From positions 2,232,001-2,296,000 of the forward strand of contig NZ_RFLV01000001.1 in NCBI RefSeq assembly GCF_004920405.1: a DNA stretch of 64,000 nucleotides, written 5' to 3'. The notes under the pieces are model-generated. The model had not been told where the DNA came from and ran no database searches. It worked only from the letters and a program-made list of their open reading frames with translations. Position 1 is the stretch's first letter. Every line of letters begins with the position of its first letter. The translations under genes were made by a program, and so were the position numbers. This DNA comes from Pseudomonas leptonychotis (GTDB lineage Bacteria; Pseudomonadota; Gammaproteobacteria; Pseudomonadales; Pseudomonadaceae). Shown piece by piece: positions 9,844 to 17,909 of this stretch.

Positions 9844-10557
9844 GTGAGCAGTACCACCCCGCGCTACAAGGCGATTGAAGCGTTTTTGCTGGAGCGCATT
9901 CAGAGCGGCGTTTACCCGGTCAATCATCAGATTCCCGCCGAAGAGCAGTTGGCGCGAGATTTCGGCGTTAGCCGGATGACCGCCAACAAAGCCATTCGCG
10001 ATCTGGTGCAGCAAGGCTATCTGCTGCGTCAGGCCGGGCTGGGCACCTTTGTCACGGATCGCAAGGCTGAGTCATCGCTGCATGATGTGTTGAACATCGC
10101 CACGGAAGTCCGTGGCCGTGGGCATGTTTACAGCAATGACGTTATTCGTTGTGAGGCGCTGGCGGCGGATGATGAGGTGGCGCTGCGTTTGGGGATGCGC
10201 CTGGGTGCAGAGGTGTTTCACAGCATTTTGGTCCACCGTGAAGACGGGGTGCCGATCCAGCTGGAAGATCGCTTCGTCAATCCGCGTTGGGTGCCGGATT
10301 ATCTGCAGCATGACTTCAGCCTGCAGACGCCCAACGAGGTGTTGGTCAGCAGTTGCCCAATCTCCGATGTCGAGCATGTGGTGGAGGCGGTGCTAGTGGG
10401 GGCGCAGGTGGCGCAATGGTTGGCTATCGAGCCGAGTGCGCCGTGCCTGAGTGTGATTCGCCGAACCTGGTCGGATGAGCACCTGATCAGCTACGCCCGG
10501 CTGACCCATCCGGGCGATCGCTACAAGCTGCGCTCCAGCCATAAACCTCGGCGCTGA
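9844..10557 (+). CDS. hutC: HutC, GntR-family repressor of histidine utilisation
   Basis: The 237-residue protein has a GntR winged helix (about residues 5-70, with IPAEEQLARDFGVSRMTANKAIRDL) and a C-terminal UTRA ligand domain. HutC represses hut genes and is released by urocanate. The GTG at 9844 is chosen because AAGGAGC lies just upstream and the protein then starts right before the DNA-binding domain. In many Pseudomonas hutC sits beside hutF or hutD; here it closes the operon after hutH. Confidence 0.93.
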   Translation: MSSTTPRYKAIEAFLLERIQSGVYPVNHQIPAEEQLARDFGVSRMTANKAIRDLVQQGYLLRQAGLGTFVTDRKAESSLHDVLNIATEVRGRGHVYSNDVIRCEALAADDEVALRLGMRLGAEVFHSILVHREDGVPIQLEDRFVNPRWVPDYLQHDFSLQTPNEVLVSSCPISDVEHVVEAVLVGAQVAQWLAIEPSAPCLSVIRRTWSDEHLISYARLTHPGDRYKLRSSHKPRR

Positions 10558-10564
10558 ATACGGA

Positions 10565-11221
10565 TCAGTTATTGATCTGCTGCTCGATCAGCTCTGGATT
10601 GTCGATAAAGCGATTGCGCGTGCCCTGCAGGCTGGCGATTTTGTCGTTGCGCGCTTTCTCTTCGGCGTCCGGTGGGTCCATTTGGTGCCACTTCTTGTAC
10701 AGCTGCACCTGGCCGACGATAGGCAGGCCGTACTCGACATGCATATAGAAGATCGCGCGGGCGATATTGCCTTTGGCCTCATCGCGCGGCTCGACCATCT
10801 GGAAACTGGTTTTCATGTCGCAGCCAATGTCAGCAAACTTGCTTGGTACGCTGTCGTCCAGTTCGCCGAACTGTGCATTGCGGCGCACCAACTCCACACG
10901 CGTCATGGCCGGATACAGGTTGTGCAGGTCAGAAGCCATATAGACGTACTGCGGGTTCATGATTCCGCACTGGCGGTTGGTTATGCAGCGCAGGGAGCTT
11001 TTCAGCTGCTTGCTGCTGTAGATGGCGCTGGCCTTGAACTGAGCACTTTCCTCGCTAAAGGCTGCGCCGCAATACAGCGAAGTGCCGCCCTGGCCGTAAA
11101 GTTGGCTCCAGAACAGTTTCACGGCGGTTTTGGGATCGGAGATCTGGTTTTGCCCGCTGGCGGATGCAAACGGGCTGATGCTGACTGCTAGGCAGCCGAT
11201 GGCAATAAACAGTGAGCGCAT
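10565..11221 (-). CDS. secreted endonuclease I family nuclease
   Basis: The 218-residue protein starts with a signal peptide (MRSLFIAIGCLAVS...ASA), pointing to the periplasm or secretion. Endonuclease I (EndA/NucM) motifs are present: YMASDLHNLYPA around residues 100-111, the GDxA-like KGNIARAIFYM segment, and the C-terminal EKARNDKIASLQGTRNRFIDNPEL block. The family makes double-strand breaks in DNA with a Mg-dependent beta-beta-alpha-metal site. Note that the usual catalytic His region reads DLHNLYPA here. Upstream in-frame codons exist to 11299, but the start at 11221 gives a proper signal peptide. The exact homologue (endA or another) is not certain. Confidence 0.85.
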   Translation of the reverse strand: MRSLFIAIGCLAVSISPFASASGQNQISDPKTAVKLFWSQLYGQGGTSLYCGAAFSEESAQFKASAIYSSKQLKSSLRCITNRQCGIMNPQYVYMASDLHNLYPAMTRVELVRRNAQFGELDDSVPSKFADIGCDMKTSFQMVEPRDEAKGNIARAIFYMHVEYGLPIVGQVQLYKKWHQMDPPDAEEKARNDKIASLQGTRNRFIDNPELIEQQINN

Positions 11222-11333
11222 GTGTGGCCCCAGTGACCGCCGTTGACGGGGTCTGTTGTTTTTGTGAGACAGGTTCGAGTCTAGCAAGACCTGCGTCACA
11301 AAATAAAGCCGAGCATTTGCTTGGTTTCGTCAC

Positions 11334-11351
11334 TGTAGGCATTGGCTTACA
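11334..11351 (+). promoter_or_regulatory. GacA upstream activating sequence of the Rsm RNA gene
   Basis: TGTAGG-N6-CTTACA matches the GacA box TGTAAG-N6-CTTACA at 11 of 12 defined positions. It lies about 55-70 bp before the likely RNA start, the spacing known for rsmX, rsmY and rsmZ. Confidence 0.85.
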
Positions 11352-11404
11352 CGGTGTGCTGCAGATCGCCACTAGGCCAGGTGTCTAGTGCTGGCTAATC
11401 TGTT

Positions 11405-11535
11405 ACCCAAGGACGTCGCGCAGGAAGCGCACTTTAGCAACAGGGACACGTGGGACAGCTGCCAGGATGGCAAGCAGATCAAGGATGTCAGCAAACAGTC
11501 TGCAAAAACCCCGCAATCGCGGGGTTTTCTTTTTT
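11405..11535 (+). ncRNA. RsmX/RsmY-type regulatory RNA (Gac/Rsm pathway)
   Basis: About 130 nt between a GacA box and a strong terminator contain six GGA motifs (near 11411, 11423, 11444, 11453, 11464 and 11483). At least two sit in hairpin loops: GCGC-AGGAA-GCGC and GCC-AGGAT-GGC, the classic RsmA/CsrA binding form. The GCGCAGGAAGCGC hairpin is also found near the 5' end of known RsmY/RsmX RNAs. Such RNAs sequester RsmA/RsmE and so derepress secondary metabolism and biofilm genes. The 5' end is estimated from TAATCT at 11395 as a -10 element. Which paralogue it is cannot be settled from one window. Confidence 0.85.
11504..11535 (+). terminator. terminator of the Rsm RNA
   Basis: AAAACCCCGC and GCGGGGTTTT pair around a short loop and are followed by a T-rich tail (CTTTTTT). 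Confidence 0.9.
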
Positions 11536-11654
11536 ATCGCCTGCCATCCATGGCAGCCACCCTTCGGGCCATCGCTGCGTGATGTTAAAAATTGCTCCAG
11601 GCAATTTTTTATGGCATTCGCCAAATCACACAATCTTTCTCGACCTGTCGCACG

Positions 11655-12062
11655 TTATCGCGTGATCACGCTAAATACCGCGCTGGCGCGGGCGATGCGC
11701 ACGGACTCGACCACAACGTAGCAATTGGCGAACGCCAGACTTTTACCGACTTTTTGCACATCGGTTTCGAGGGTGATCCAGTCGCCGAGTTTGGCCGTGC
11801 CGGCATAGTCGATGGTCAGGCTGCTGGTGACTATCGGCGTGGGCGGCTCTTGAGCGAAGGCACTGTTATAGCCCAGAGCCACGTCGGCCAGGCTGCTGAG
11901 CACACCGCCATGCACCAGACCGCGTGCATTGCAGTGTTTCTCCTCGGCGCGCAGGCCAATCACCAGGCCCGTGTCACTGCGCTGGTTGTAAATCGGCCCG
12001 AGCAGATCGAGGAAGGGACTGCTGCGAAACAGTGGGGTAAAGCCTGCTGGGATTATGCTCAT
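11655..12062 (-). CDS. PaaI-family hotdog thioesterase
   Basis: The 135-residue protein has the hotdog-fold thioesterase pattern: the HCNARGLVHGGVLSSLADVALG helix (about residues 43-64) with the conserved His-Gly-Gly and Asp, and the following ITLETDVQKVGKSLAFANC strands. The family hydrolyses acyl-CoA thioesters; the substrate is not evident. It is followed, in the transcription sense, by the Rsm RNA gene on the opposite strand and preceded by the alpha/beta hydrolase gene 28 bp upstream, so it may be cotranscribed with that gene and the TetR gene. Confidence 0.88.
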   Translation of the reverse strand: MSIIPAGFTPLFRSSPFLDLLGPIYNQRSDTGLVIGLRAEEKHCNARGLVHGGVLSSLADVALGYNSAFAQEPPTPIVTSSLTIDYAGTAKLGDWITLETDVQKVGKSLAFANCYVVVESVRIARASAVFSVITR

Positions 12063-12090
12063 CAGCGCAACCTCATTTCATCTGGGATGT

Positions 12091-12969
12091 TCAGGCGGCC
12101 TGGCGCTGCGCCTGCAGTTCGGCAAACCAGTTCAGTGTTTCATCCCACAACGGCTGCGCCGCCGGGCGGAAGTAGCCCATATGGCCGAGAGGGCCGATGC
12201 TGGCGGCTGAATCGAGGGTGCGTGCTTGATAAGGCGCGGCGCTGTAGGCGGCCATAAAAGCGTCGCGCGAGGCAGGCGGGGCCCAGAGGTCGTCCAGCGC
12301 GTTGGCGGCAATAATCGGTGTGCTGACCTGAGCAAAACGCTTGGCGAGATCCGGCATCTGCGGGTCTTCGAAGAAGTAGCGCGGGAAGCTGCACCAGCGC
12401 TTCCACTGTTTATATACGCCCAACGGCAAGTCTTCGCCCATGCCCAGTTTGCTCCAGGCCAGATAGCCCTTGTAGCGGGTCAGCAGCGGGCCAATCAGCC
12501 GCCACATAGTCAGCACGCGCAGCTGCTCGGCCTTGGGCATCCAGCCATGCCAGCCGGCACCGGTGCCGAAGGTGTAGAAACCCTGGACCTGATCATGGTT
12601 GGGCAATAGCCCGAAGGCATGCCCGCCAAACGAATGGCCAACCATATACAGCGGTCGCTGCGGGTGACGATGCTGGTCGACAGCCGCCGCCAGATCGAGG
12701 TGCGCCCAGTCCAGATAATCCATGGCAAAGCCGCGCAGGCTGGCCGGCTTGGATTGGCCGATACCGCGGTAATCCAGGGTCAGGGTGCTGTAACCGCGCC
12801 GCGCCGCGTATTCGGCAAAGCGTCGGTAGAAACCCTGAGGCACGCCGGTGGCGCCGGCAATCAGCAATTGCGCGATCGGCTCCGGGGCGTGATATAGCGT
12901 GGCGGTGAGCGGATAACCGTCGAGTGCCGGCAGCTGCACGGTTTCGCTAAGGATAACTGGGGTGTTCAT
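12091..12969 (-). CDS. alpha/beta hydrolase
   Basis: The 292-residue protein has the alpha/beta hydrolase layout: a GATGVPQGFYRRFAEYAARRG helix after the first strand, the DYRGIGQSKP oxyanion region, the nucleophile elbow VGHSFGGHAFG with Ser near residue 112, an acid in the NALDDLWAPP segment and a His near LGHMGYF. The domain resembles YheT-like/lysophospholipase-type hydrolases. Its start overlaps the stop of the TetR gene by 4 bp, so the regulator and the enzyme form one transcript and the operator in front of the regulator probably controls both. Substrate unknown. Confidence 0.88.
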   Translation of the reverse strand: MNTPVILSETVQLPALDGYPLTATLYHAPEPIAQLLIAGATGVPQGFYRRFAEYAARRGYSTLTLDYRGIGQSKPASLRGFAMDYLDWAHLDLAAAVDQHRHPQRPLYMVGHSFGGHAFGLLPNHDQVQGFYTFGTGAGWHGWMPKAEQLRVLTMWRLIGPLLTRYKGYLAWSKLGMGEDLPLGVYKQWKRWCSFPRYFFEDPQMPDLAKRFAQVSTPIIAANALDDLWAPPASRDAFMAAYSAAPYQARTLDSAASIGPLGHMGYFRPAAQPLWDETLNWFAELQAQRQAA

Positions 12970-13556
12970 GGGCGGACTCCTCGCGGAAACTGTTCGCGGG
13001 TTAGGGTGAACAAGGCAGTGGCGGCGCGCTTGAGCGGCTCGCTGCTGCCGGCCACGCGGGCTTGCAGCAGCCCGCCTTCATACAGCGCTACAAACAAAGC
13101 GGCGAGGTTGTCCGCTTGCTCGCTGGGGTAGCCGTAGGCATGCAGTTGCACGCTCAGGGCCTGGCGCACGGCGGTAAAACTGCGCTGCAGAGCGGCGCGA
13201 ATTGCTACGTCTTCCGGGCCGCTTTCCAGGGCAATGGTGGCCAGCGGGCAGCCGCGCTCGAACTGACTGCTTTCCAGCTGCTGCAGCGCACCTTGCAACC
13301 AGTTGTGCAACGCCTTGAGCGGATCGGGCTGCTGAGCAAACAGCTGGCTGAACAGGCTGTCGATGTGCCGGCTGATATGGTCGATGGCCGCCACCGCCAA
13401 CTCGCTCTTACCGCCAGGGAAGTGGTGATAGAGGCTGCCTTTGGGCGCGCCGGCAATTTCCAGTAGCTCAGTCAGGCCAACGCCATGCAGCCCCTTGCGT
13501 TGCAGGGCATCGGCCATGGCGTGGATCAGTTTGTCGCGGGTCGAGGTCTTTTTCAT
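12966..13556 (-). CDS. TetR-family transcriptional regulator
   Basis: The 196-residue protein has the TetR helix-turn-helix at its N-terminus (LIHAMADALQRKGLHGVGLT followed by IAGAPKGSLYHHFPGGKSEL) and a helical ligand domain of the YxaF/LmrA type with the ERGCPLATIALES segment. It overlaps the downstream hydrolase gene by 4 bp. The inverted repeat at 13570-13583 lies about 15 bp before its start codon and is the obvious autoregulatory operator. It probably represses this hydrolase operon until an unknown ligand binds. Confidence 0.92.
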   Translation of the reverse strand: MKKTSTRDKLIHAMADALQRKGLHGVGLTELLEIAGAPKGSLYHHFPGGKSELAVAAIDHISRHIDSLFSQLFAQQPDPLKALHNWLQGALQQLESSQFERGCPLATIALESGPEDVAIRAALQRSFTAVRQALSVQLHAYGYPSEQADNLAALFVALYEGGLLQARVAGSSEPLKRAATALFTLTREQFPRGVRP

Positions 13557-13569
13557 GGACTAAATATAT

Positions 13570-13583
13570 AGACCGGTCGGTCT
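13570..13583. promoter_or_regulatory. TetR-type operator
   Basis: AGACCG-GT-CGGTCT is a perfect inverted repeat with a 2-bp spacer immediately upstream of the TetR gene; AGACCG/CGGTCT arms are typical of this regulator class. Confidence 0.7.
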
Positions 13584-13763
13584 GTTTTGCCAAGAGTTTT
13601 TTCCACCATGTGGCATCTGGATAGCGCTGCATAAACTAAGCATCAGGCCGCGCGGCGTTTTCCATGGGCGCATCAGGGCCTGCAGTTTTGCGCCGGTGAG
13701 CATTTCCTCTAATGCTTTTCCGCTACCATCTGCTTCTCTTCCGCATGCGATAAAGATTTCCCC

Positions 13764-14360
13764 ATGTCTATCTCCACGCTGATTTTCCTGGCGGTTATCG
13801 CCGCGTTGATTTTTTTCGTCATTGGCATCTACAACCAGCTGGTGACCCTGCGTAATCGCTTTCAGAACGCCTTTGCGCAGATCGAGGTGCAGCTCAAGCG
13901 CCGCTATGACCTGATCCCCAATCTGGTGGAAACCGCCAAGGGCTATATGGCCCATGAGCGGGAGACCCTGGAGGCGGTGATTGCCGCGCGCAATAACGCG
14001 GTAACCGGGCTCAAGGCTGCTGCGGCGCAGCCCGGCAATGCGCAGAGCATGGCGCAGTTGGGCGGCGCGGAAGGGTTGCTGAACAGCGCCCTGGGCCGGC
14101 TGAATGTCACGCTTGAGGCCTACCCGGACCTCAAGGCCTCGGCGAATATGCAGCAGCTCAGTGAAGAGTTGAGCAGCACCGAGAACAAGGCGGCCTTTGC
14201 CCGTCAGGCCTTCAACGATGCCGTGATGGCTTACAACACCTACAAGCAGTCGTTCCCGCCGGTATTGCTGGCCGCCAGCTTCGGTCACGCTCAGGACGCC
14301 AGCTTGTTGGAGTTCGCCGACAGCGCGGCGATCCAGGAAGCGCCGAAGGTGTCGTTTTAA
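13764..14360 (+). CDS. LemA family membrane protein
   Basis: The 198-residue protein has one N-terminal membrane anchor (about residues 4-24) and a long helical domain with the LemA signatures NQLVTLRNRFQNAFAQIEVQLKRRYDLIPNLVETAKGYMAHE and the downstream PDLKASANMQQLSEELSSTENKAAFARQAFND. LemA function is not settled. It is coupled to an M48 protease gene 12 bp downstream, a recurring pairing (LemA plus HtpX-like protease), suggesting a role in membrane protein turnover. Confidence 0.93.
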   Translation: MSISTLIFLAVIAALIFFVIGIYNQLVTLRNRFQNAFAQIEVQLKRRYDLIPNLVETAKGYMAHERETLEAVIAARNNAVTGLKAAAAQPGNAQSMAQLGGAEGLLNSALGRLNVTLEAYPDLKASANMQQLSEELSSTENKAAFARQAFNDAVMAYNTYKQSFPPVLLAASFGHAQDASLLEFADSAAIQEAPKVSF

Positions 14361-14372
14361 GAGCGCACTGGA

Positions 14373-16298
14373 ATGAATTTTTTCGAGCAACAGGATCGCG
14401 CCCGACGTAACAGTGGGCGTTTGCTGATCCTTATGGTTTTGGCGGTGCTGAGCCTGATAACCTTGACCAGTCTGGTGCTGGGCTTGGTCTGGCAGCTCTT
14501 TGGTCAGAGCCACACCTCGTTGTGGTTGGCCAGCGACGCGCCGAACAGCGTGTTGCCCAGTTGGCCGCTGGTGGGTTGCGTTGCGCTGGCGGTGATTGGC
14601 GTGGTGCTGTTGGGCAGTCTGTACAAGCAGCTGCAACTGAGCCGTGGTGGTCAGGCGATTGCCGAGCGCCTGGGCGGGCGTCTGATCAACCTGTCGCCAC
14701 AGAGCCTCGAAGAGCGCCGGTTGCTTAATGTGGTGGAGGAAATGGCCCTGGCTTCTGGCACCTCGGTGCCGCCGGTGTATGTGCTTGATGATGTTGGGAT
14801 CAATGCTTTTGCCGCTGGCCTGACGCCGCAGGACGCGGTGATCGGGATAACCCGTGGAGCGATCTGCCAGCTCAATCGCGATGAATTGCAGGGTGTGATT
14901 GCCCATGAATTCAGCCATATCTTCCACGGCGATATGCGCCTCAATACGCGCCTGGTGTCGGTGCTGCATGGCATTCTGCTGCTGGGGCTGATTGGTGGTT
15001 TTCTGCTGCGCAGCAGCGGCCGTGGTAGCCGCTCCAGCCGCGATAACTCGGCGGCAATCGTAATCGCCATCGGCGTTACGTTGTGGGTGCTGGGCTATGC
15101 CGGAACCTTTTTCGGCAACCTGATCAAGGCTGCCGTAAGCCGCCAGCGCGAGTTTCTCGCCGACGCCTCGGCGGTGCAGTACACCCGTAACCCGGACAGC
15201 ATTGCCGGCGCCTTGAAGAAGATCGGCGGCAATCTGTATGGCTCACAACTGCAGGCCGGGCATGCCGCCGAGTTCAGCCATATGTATTTTGCCGCCGGCA
15301 TCAGCCAGGCCCTAGAAGGCATGCTGGCCACCCATCCACCCTTGGATCAGCGCATCCGCCGCATCACTCCAGGCTGGGATGGCCGCTACCCGCATGTGAC
15401 GGAACTTGGCGCGGCAATGCCGGCTGCTGCAGCCAGCGAGGCGGCCGTCAATGTGCATAGTCTGAGCGCCTTTGCACCGGGCTTAAGCCCGGCTTCGGCG
15501 GCTGAAGCGATTGGCGCCATCGGCGATCCGCAGGCACCGCATCTGCTGGCCGCGCGCAGCACTCTGGCGCATCTGGATATTGCCCTGAGCGAGGCGGCGC
15601 ATAGCTGCAATGGTGCGCAGGCATTGCTCTACGGCCTGCTGCTCGACCCGGTCGAGGTGCAAGCGTCGCAGCAGTTACAGTTGCTGCAGCCGCGCATCGC
15701 CGCGGAGGTTGCCGCGCAGCTGGAACAGTTGCGTGAGCCGCTGCGCCAGCTGGCGCCTGGGATGCGTTTGCCACTGCTGGATCTGGCCATGCCAGCGCTC
15801 AAGCAATTGGCGGCCGATCAGTTCGCGGCATTGAAGGCCAACATGGCCCTGCTGATCCGCGCCGATGGCCGGGTCGCCCTGCTGGAGTGGACGTTGCTGC
15901 GTATCGTCGAGCGCAATGTCGAAGGCGCGCGCGCACAAACCAGCCGCTACCAGCTGCAGGAACTGGCCGCTGAAACCACTGTGGTGCTGTCGCTGCTGGC
16001 CCGCGCGGGCGGTGTGGATGAGCCTGCTGCACATCAGGCTTTTAGTCATGCCGCTGGTGAGTTGTCGTTCCCGCTTGACACGTTGCTACCGGCTAGCGCC
16101 AGTGACTTATTGGCGCTTGAACCTGCGCTGCGGCGCTTGAGCCTGCTTTGGCCCTTGCAGAAGCCGCAGCTGCTCAAGGCCATGGCGCGTTGTATTGAGC
16201 ATAATGGCCAGATCAATGCCGCCGAGGCCGAGCTGATGCGCGCCGTTGCCGATATTCTCGACTGCCCCATGCCGCCGTTGCTTGGCGCACGGGGTTGA
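14373..16298 (+). CDS. membrane M48-family metalloprotease with long C-terminal extension
   Basis: The 641-residue protein starts with two hydrophobic segments (about 18-45 and 65-90), then a protease domain with the zinc motif HEFSH in IAHEFSHIFHGDMRLN near residue 180 and further membrane segments around 195-215 and 228-255. The third zinc ligand Glu is probably in SRQREFLADASAVQYTR. The domain ends near ATHPPLDQRIRRI. The remaining ~300 residues are Ala/Leu-rich helices of unknown function, absent from plain HtpX (about 290 residues). It forms an operon with the LemA gene. Confidence 0.9.
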   Translation: MNFFEQQDRARRNSGRLLILMVLAVLSLITLTSLVLGLVWQLFGQSHTSLWLASDAPNSVLPSWPLVGCVALAVIGVVLLGSLYKQLQLSRGGQAIAERLGGRLINLSPQSLEERRLLNVVEEMALASGTSVPPVYVLDDVGINAFAAGLTPQDAVIGITRGAICQLNRDELQGVIAHEFSHIFHGDMRLNTRLVSVLHGILLLGLIGGFLLRSSGRGSRSSRDNSAAIVIAIGVTLWVLGYAGTFFGNLIKAAVSRQREFLADASAVQYTRNPDSIAGALKKIGGNLYGSQLQAGHAAEFSHMYFAAGISQALEGMLATHPPLDQRIRRITPGWDGRYPHVTELGAAMPAAAASEAAVNVHSLSAFAPGLSPASAAEAIGAIGDPQAPHLLAARSTLAHLDIALSEAAHSCNGAQALLYGLLLDPVEVQASQQLQLLQPRIAAEVAAQLEQLREPLRQLAPGMRLPLLDLAMPALKQLAADQFAALKANMALLIRADGRVALLEWTLLRIVERNVEGARAQTSRYQLQELAAETTVVLSLLARAGGVDEPAAHQAFSHAAGELSFPLDTLLPASASDLLALEPALRRLSLLWPLQKPQLLKAMARCIEHNGQINAAEAELMRAVADILDCPMPPLLGARG

Positions 16299-16521
16299 CC
16301 GTTTGGCGGTGCGGCTTGCCCCTGCGCCGCGTGCGGTAGATCCTAAAACCGCGTCGCGCTGTCATGCCCCGGTCATCAAACCGGGCAATCCTGAACCTGC
16401 GCAACGGACTGTGCGACTCAGTGATTCGCCAGCCAATAACAACCACCTTTGGGGCGTTCGCCCTTTCATTGCACTGCCTCCTGACCCCGTCACGCCGTTT
16501 TTGAGCGGCAAGGAGAGAGCC

Positions 16522-16710
16522 ATGAACCTGTTGCAACCTGTCACCGCCGGGCTGTTTGATCCCCATCTACAGCTTGAAGCCGAGCCTGATGCACTTGAGG
16601 CTGACCTGCGCAGCGCTACCATCCACGCTGACATCATCCACACCATCGCCGCCATCGACCAACTGACTGCGCACTTGCAGCAGCCACCTGAACCGCCACA
16701 GCAGCGTTAG
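16522..16710 (+). CDS. small hypothetical protein (62 residues)
   Basis: A short ORF begins with ATG after a very good ribosome site (AAGGAGAG, 6 bp upstream). The product is acidic and helical at its centre (DALEADLRSATIHADIIHTI) with a Pro/Gln-rich tail. I recognise no family. The 220-bp gap before it has no gene or clear promoter that I can identify. The ribosome site is the main support. Confidence 0.5.
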   Translation: MNLLQPVTAGLFDPHLQLEAEPDALEADLRSATIHADIIHTIAAIDQLTAHLQQPPEPPQQR

Positions 16711-16717
16711 CAGGCAG

Positions 16718-16840
16718 ATGAGAACTACCTGCGTTGGCAATACTGCGTTAAAAACAGGCTCGGAATGCTCATTTACAGCACGTAAACTCCGCTTCCTCGC
16801 CTGTTTTTGCCTTGTCTTGCCTGCCTCGTCTACGTTCTCA
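16718..16840. repeat. nested inverted-repeat element between convergent genes
   Basis: Outer arms TGAGAAC/GTTCTCA (16718 and 16834) enclose inner arms AAAAACAGGC/GCCTGTTTTT (16750 and 16799). Similar GAACTACCTGCGTTG-containing sequences recur between genes in Pseudomonas. The T-run after the inner stem on each strand may let it act as a bidirectional terminator. Confidence 0.6.
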
Positions 16841-16895
16841 ACTACCTGTTAAGCAACGCCAACGTCTGGCGGCATAGTGGCCGCCATACGCCTTC

Positions 16896-17795
16896 TTACT
16901 GTGTGGCAAAAGCCTGCGCCAGGTCCTCGCTAAACGCCCGCTGGGCATCACTGGGATGCTGGCCGCGATGGCTGGCCAGGTGGAATTGCACCTCGAAACT
17001 CAGTGCCTCGGCCTGCATGGCGCGCAAACGGCCGCTGGTCAGCCAGGGCGCGGCAATATGTTCGGGCAAGTAACCGATGTGCTGGCCGGAGAGAATAAAC
17101 GCGAGGGTGCCGTCCACCTGCTCGGTCTGCGCCGAACTGGCTGCATTCTGCAAGGGCTCGCGGGCTTGCACGAAACGGTAGGGGTGGTGCACGCGGTCGG
17201 CTTGTTGCAGGTCTTCCAGGCTGATCTGCGGGCGCTTGAACAGCGCATGCCCCTGCGCGCAAAACAGTACCTGGCGCTCGCTAAACAGCGGCTGATAATC
17301 CAGCGCGGTCTGGTTGCTGGAGAAATAGCCGATGGCCAGGTGCAACTGGTCCTGCAGCAGACGGCGTTCCAGCTCAGCCGGCATGGCGGTAAGCAGCTCG
17401 ATCTGTACCGCCTGGTTGCGCCCGCGAAAGCGCCCAATCGCCTCGGCCACTTGCTCCAACACGCTGGCTGCCAGGCCCTCCGACAAACCAATGCGCAGCT
17501 CGCCTAGCAGCTTGTCGGCCATGCCCTGGGCTTCGCTTTTAAAGGTGTCGATGGCGCTGAACAGTTTGCGCGTGGCGCTTAGCACCTGCTCGCCCTTAGG
17601 CGTTAGGCGAAAGCCGCTCTTGCCGCGCTCGCACAGACGAAAACCCAGACGGGTTTCCAGTTTGGCCATCTGCGTACTGATGGTCGACTGGCCAATACCC
17701 AGCTCACCTTGAGCGGCGCTGAAACCGCCGCATTCCACCACGGTAACGAACAGTCGCAGCAACTGCAGATCAAGGTCGCGTAACTGGCTGAGCAT
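16896..17795 (-). CDS. LysR-family regulator next to polyamine/agmatine genes
   Basis: The protein has a LysR helix-turn-helix (FVTVVECGGFSAAQGELGIGQSTISTQMAKLE) and a type-2 periplasmic-binding-like effector domain. It is divergent from a polyamine-binding protein and agmatinase gene pair and probably controls them. A start at 17810 is possible (five extra residues), but that codon lies inside the palindrome ACATT-N4-AATGT; the ATG at 17795 leaves the operator outside the coding region and was preferred. Effector unknown, perhaps agmatine or a related guanidino compound. Confidence 0.88.
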   Translation of the reverse strand: MLSQLRDLDLQLLRLFVTVVECGGFSAAQGELGIGQSTISTQMAKLETRLGFRLCERGKSGFRLTPKGEQVLSATRKLFSAIDTFKSEAQGMADKLLGELRIGLSEGLAASVLEQVAEAIGRFRGRNQAVQIELLTAMPAELERRLLQDQLHLAIGYFSSNQTALDYQPLFSERQVLFCAQGHALFKRPQISLEDLQQADRVHHPYRFVQAREPLQNAASSAQTEQVDGTLAFILSGQHIGYLPEHIAAPWLTSGRLRAMQAEALSFEVQFHLASHRGQHPSDAQRAFSEDLAQAFATQ

Positions 17796-17806
17796 GCTGG
17801 CTCCAA

Positions 17807-17820
17807 ACATTGATGAATGT
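17807..17820. promoter_or_regulatory. candidate LysR binding site
   Basis: ACATT-GATG-AATGT is an inverted repeat with 5-bp arms located between the LysR gene and the divergent transporter gene. It contains the T-N11-A spacing expected of LysR boxes. Confidence 0.4.
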
Positions 17821-17909
17821 CGATGCCAGAGTAGAACACTTCATATTTAAGCTAAGCAAACCGCCGGGCAGGATGCACACAGCTCATCACGTTACCGAGG
17901 TCATTCAGT

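Noticed and set aside
13560..14969. 469-codon minus-strand frame opposite lemA and the M48 gene
   Set aside because: The sense genes have clear domains (LemA, HEFSH zinc motif). The antisense product is Arg/Gln/His-rich filler.
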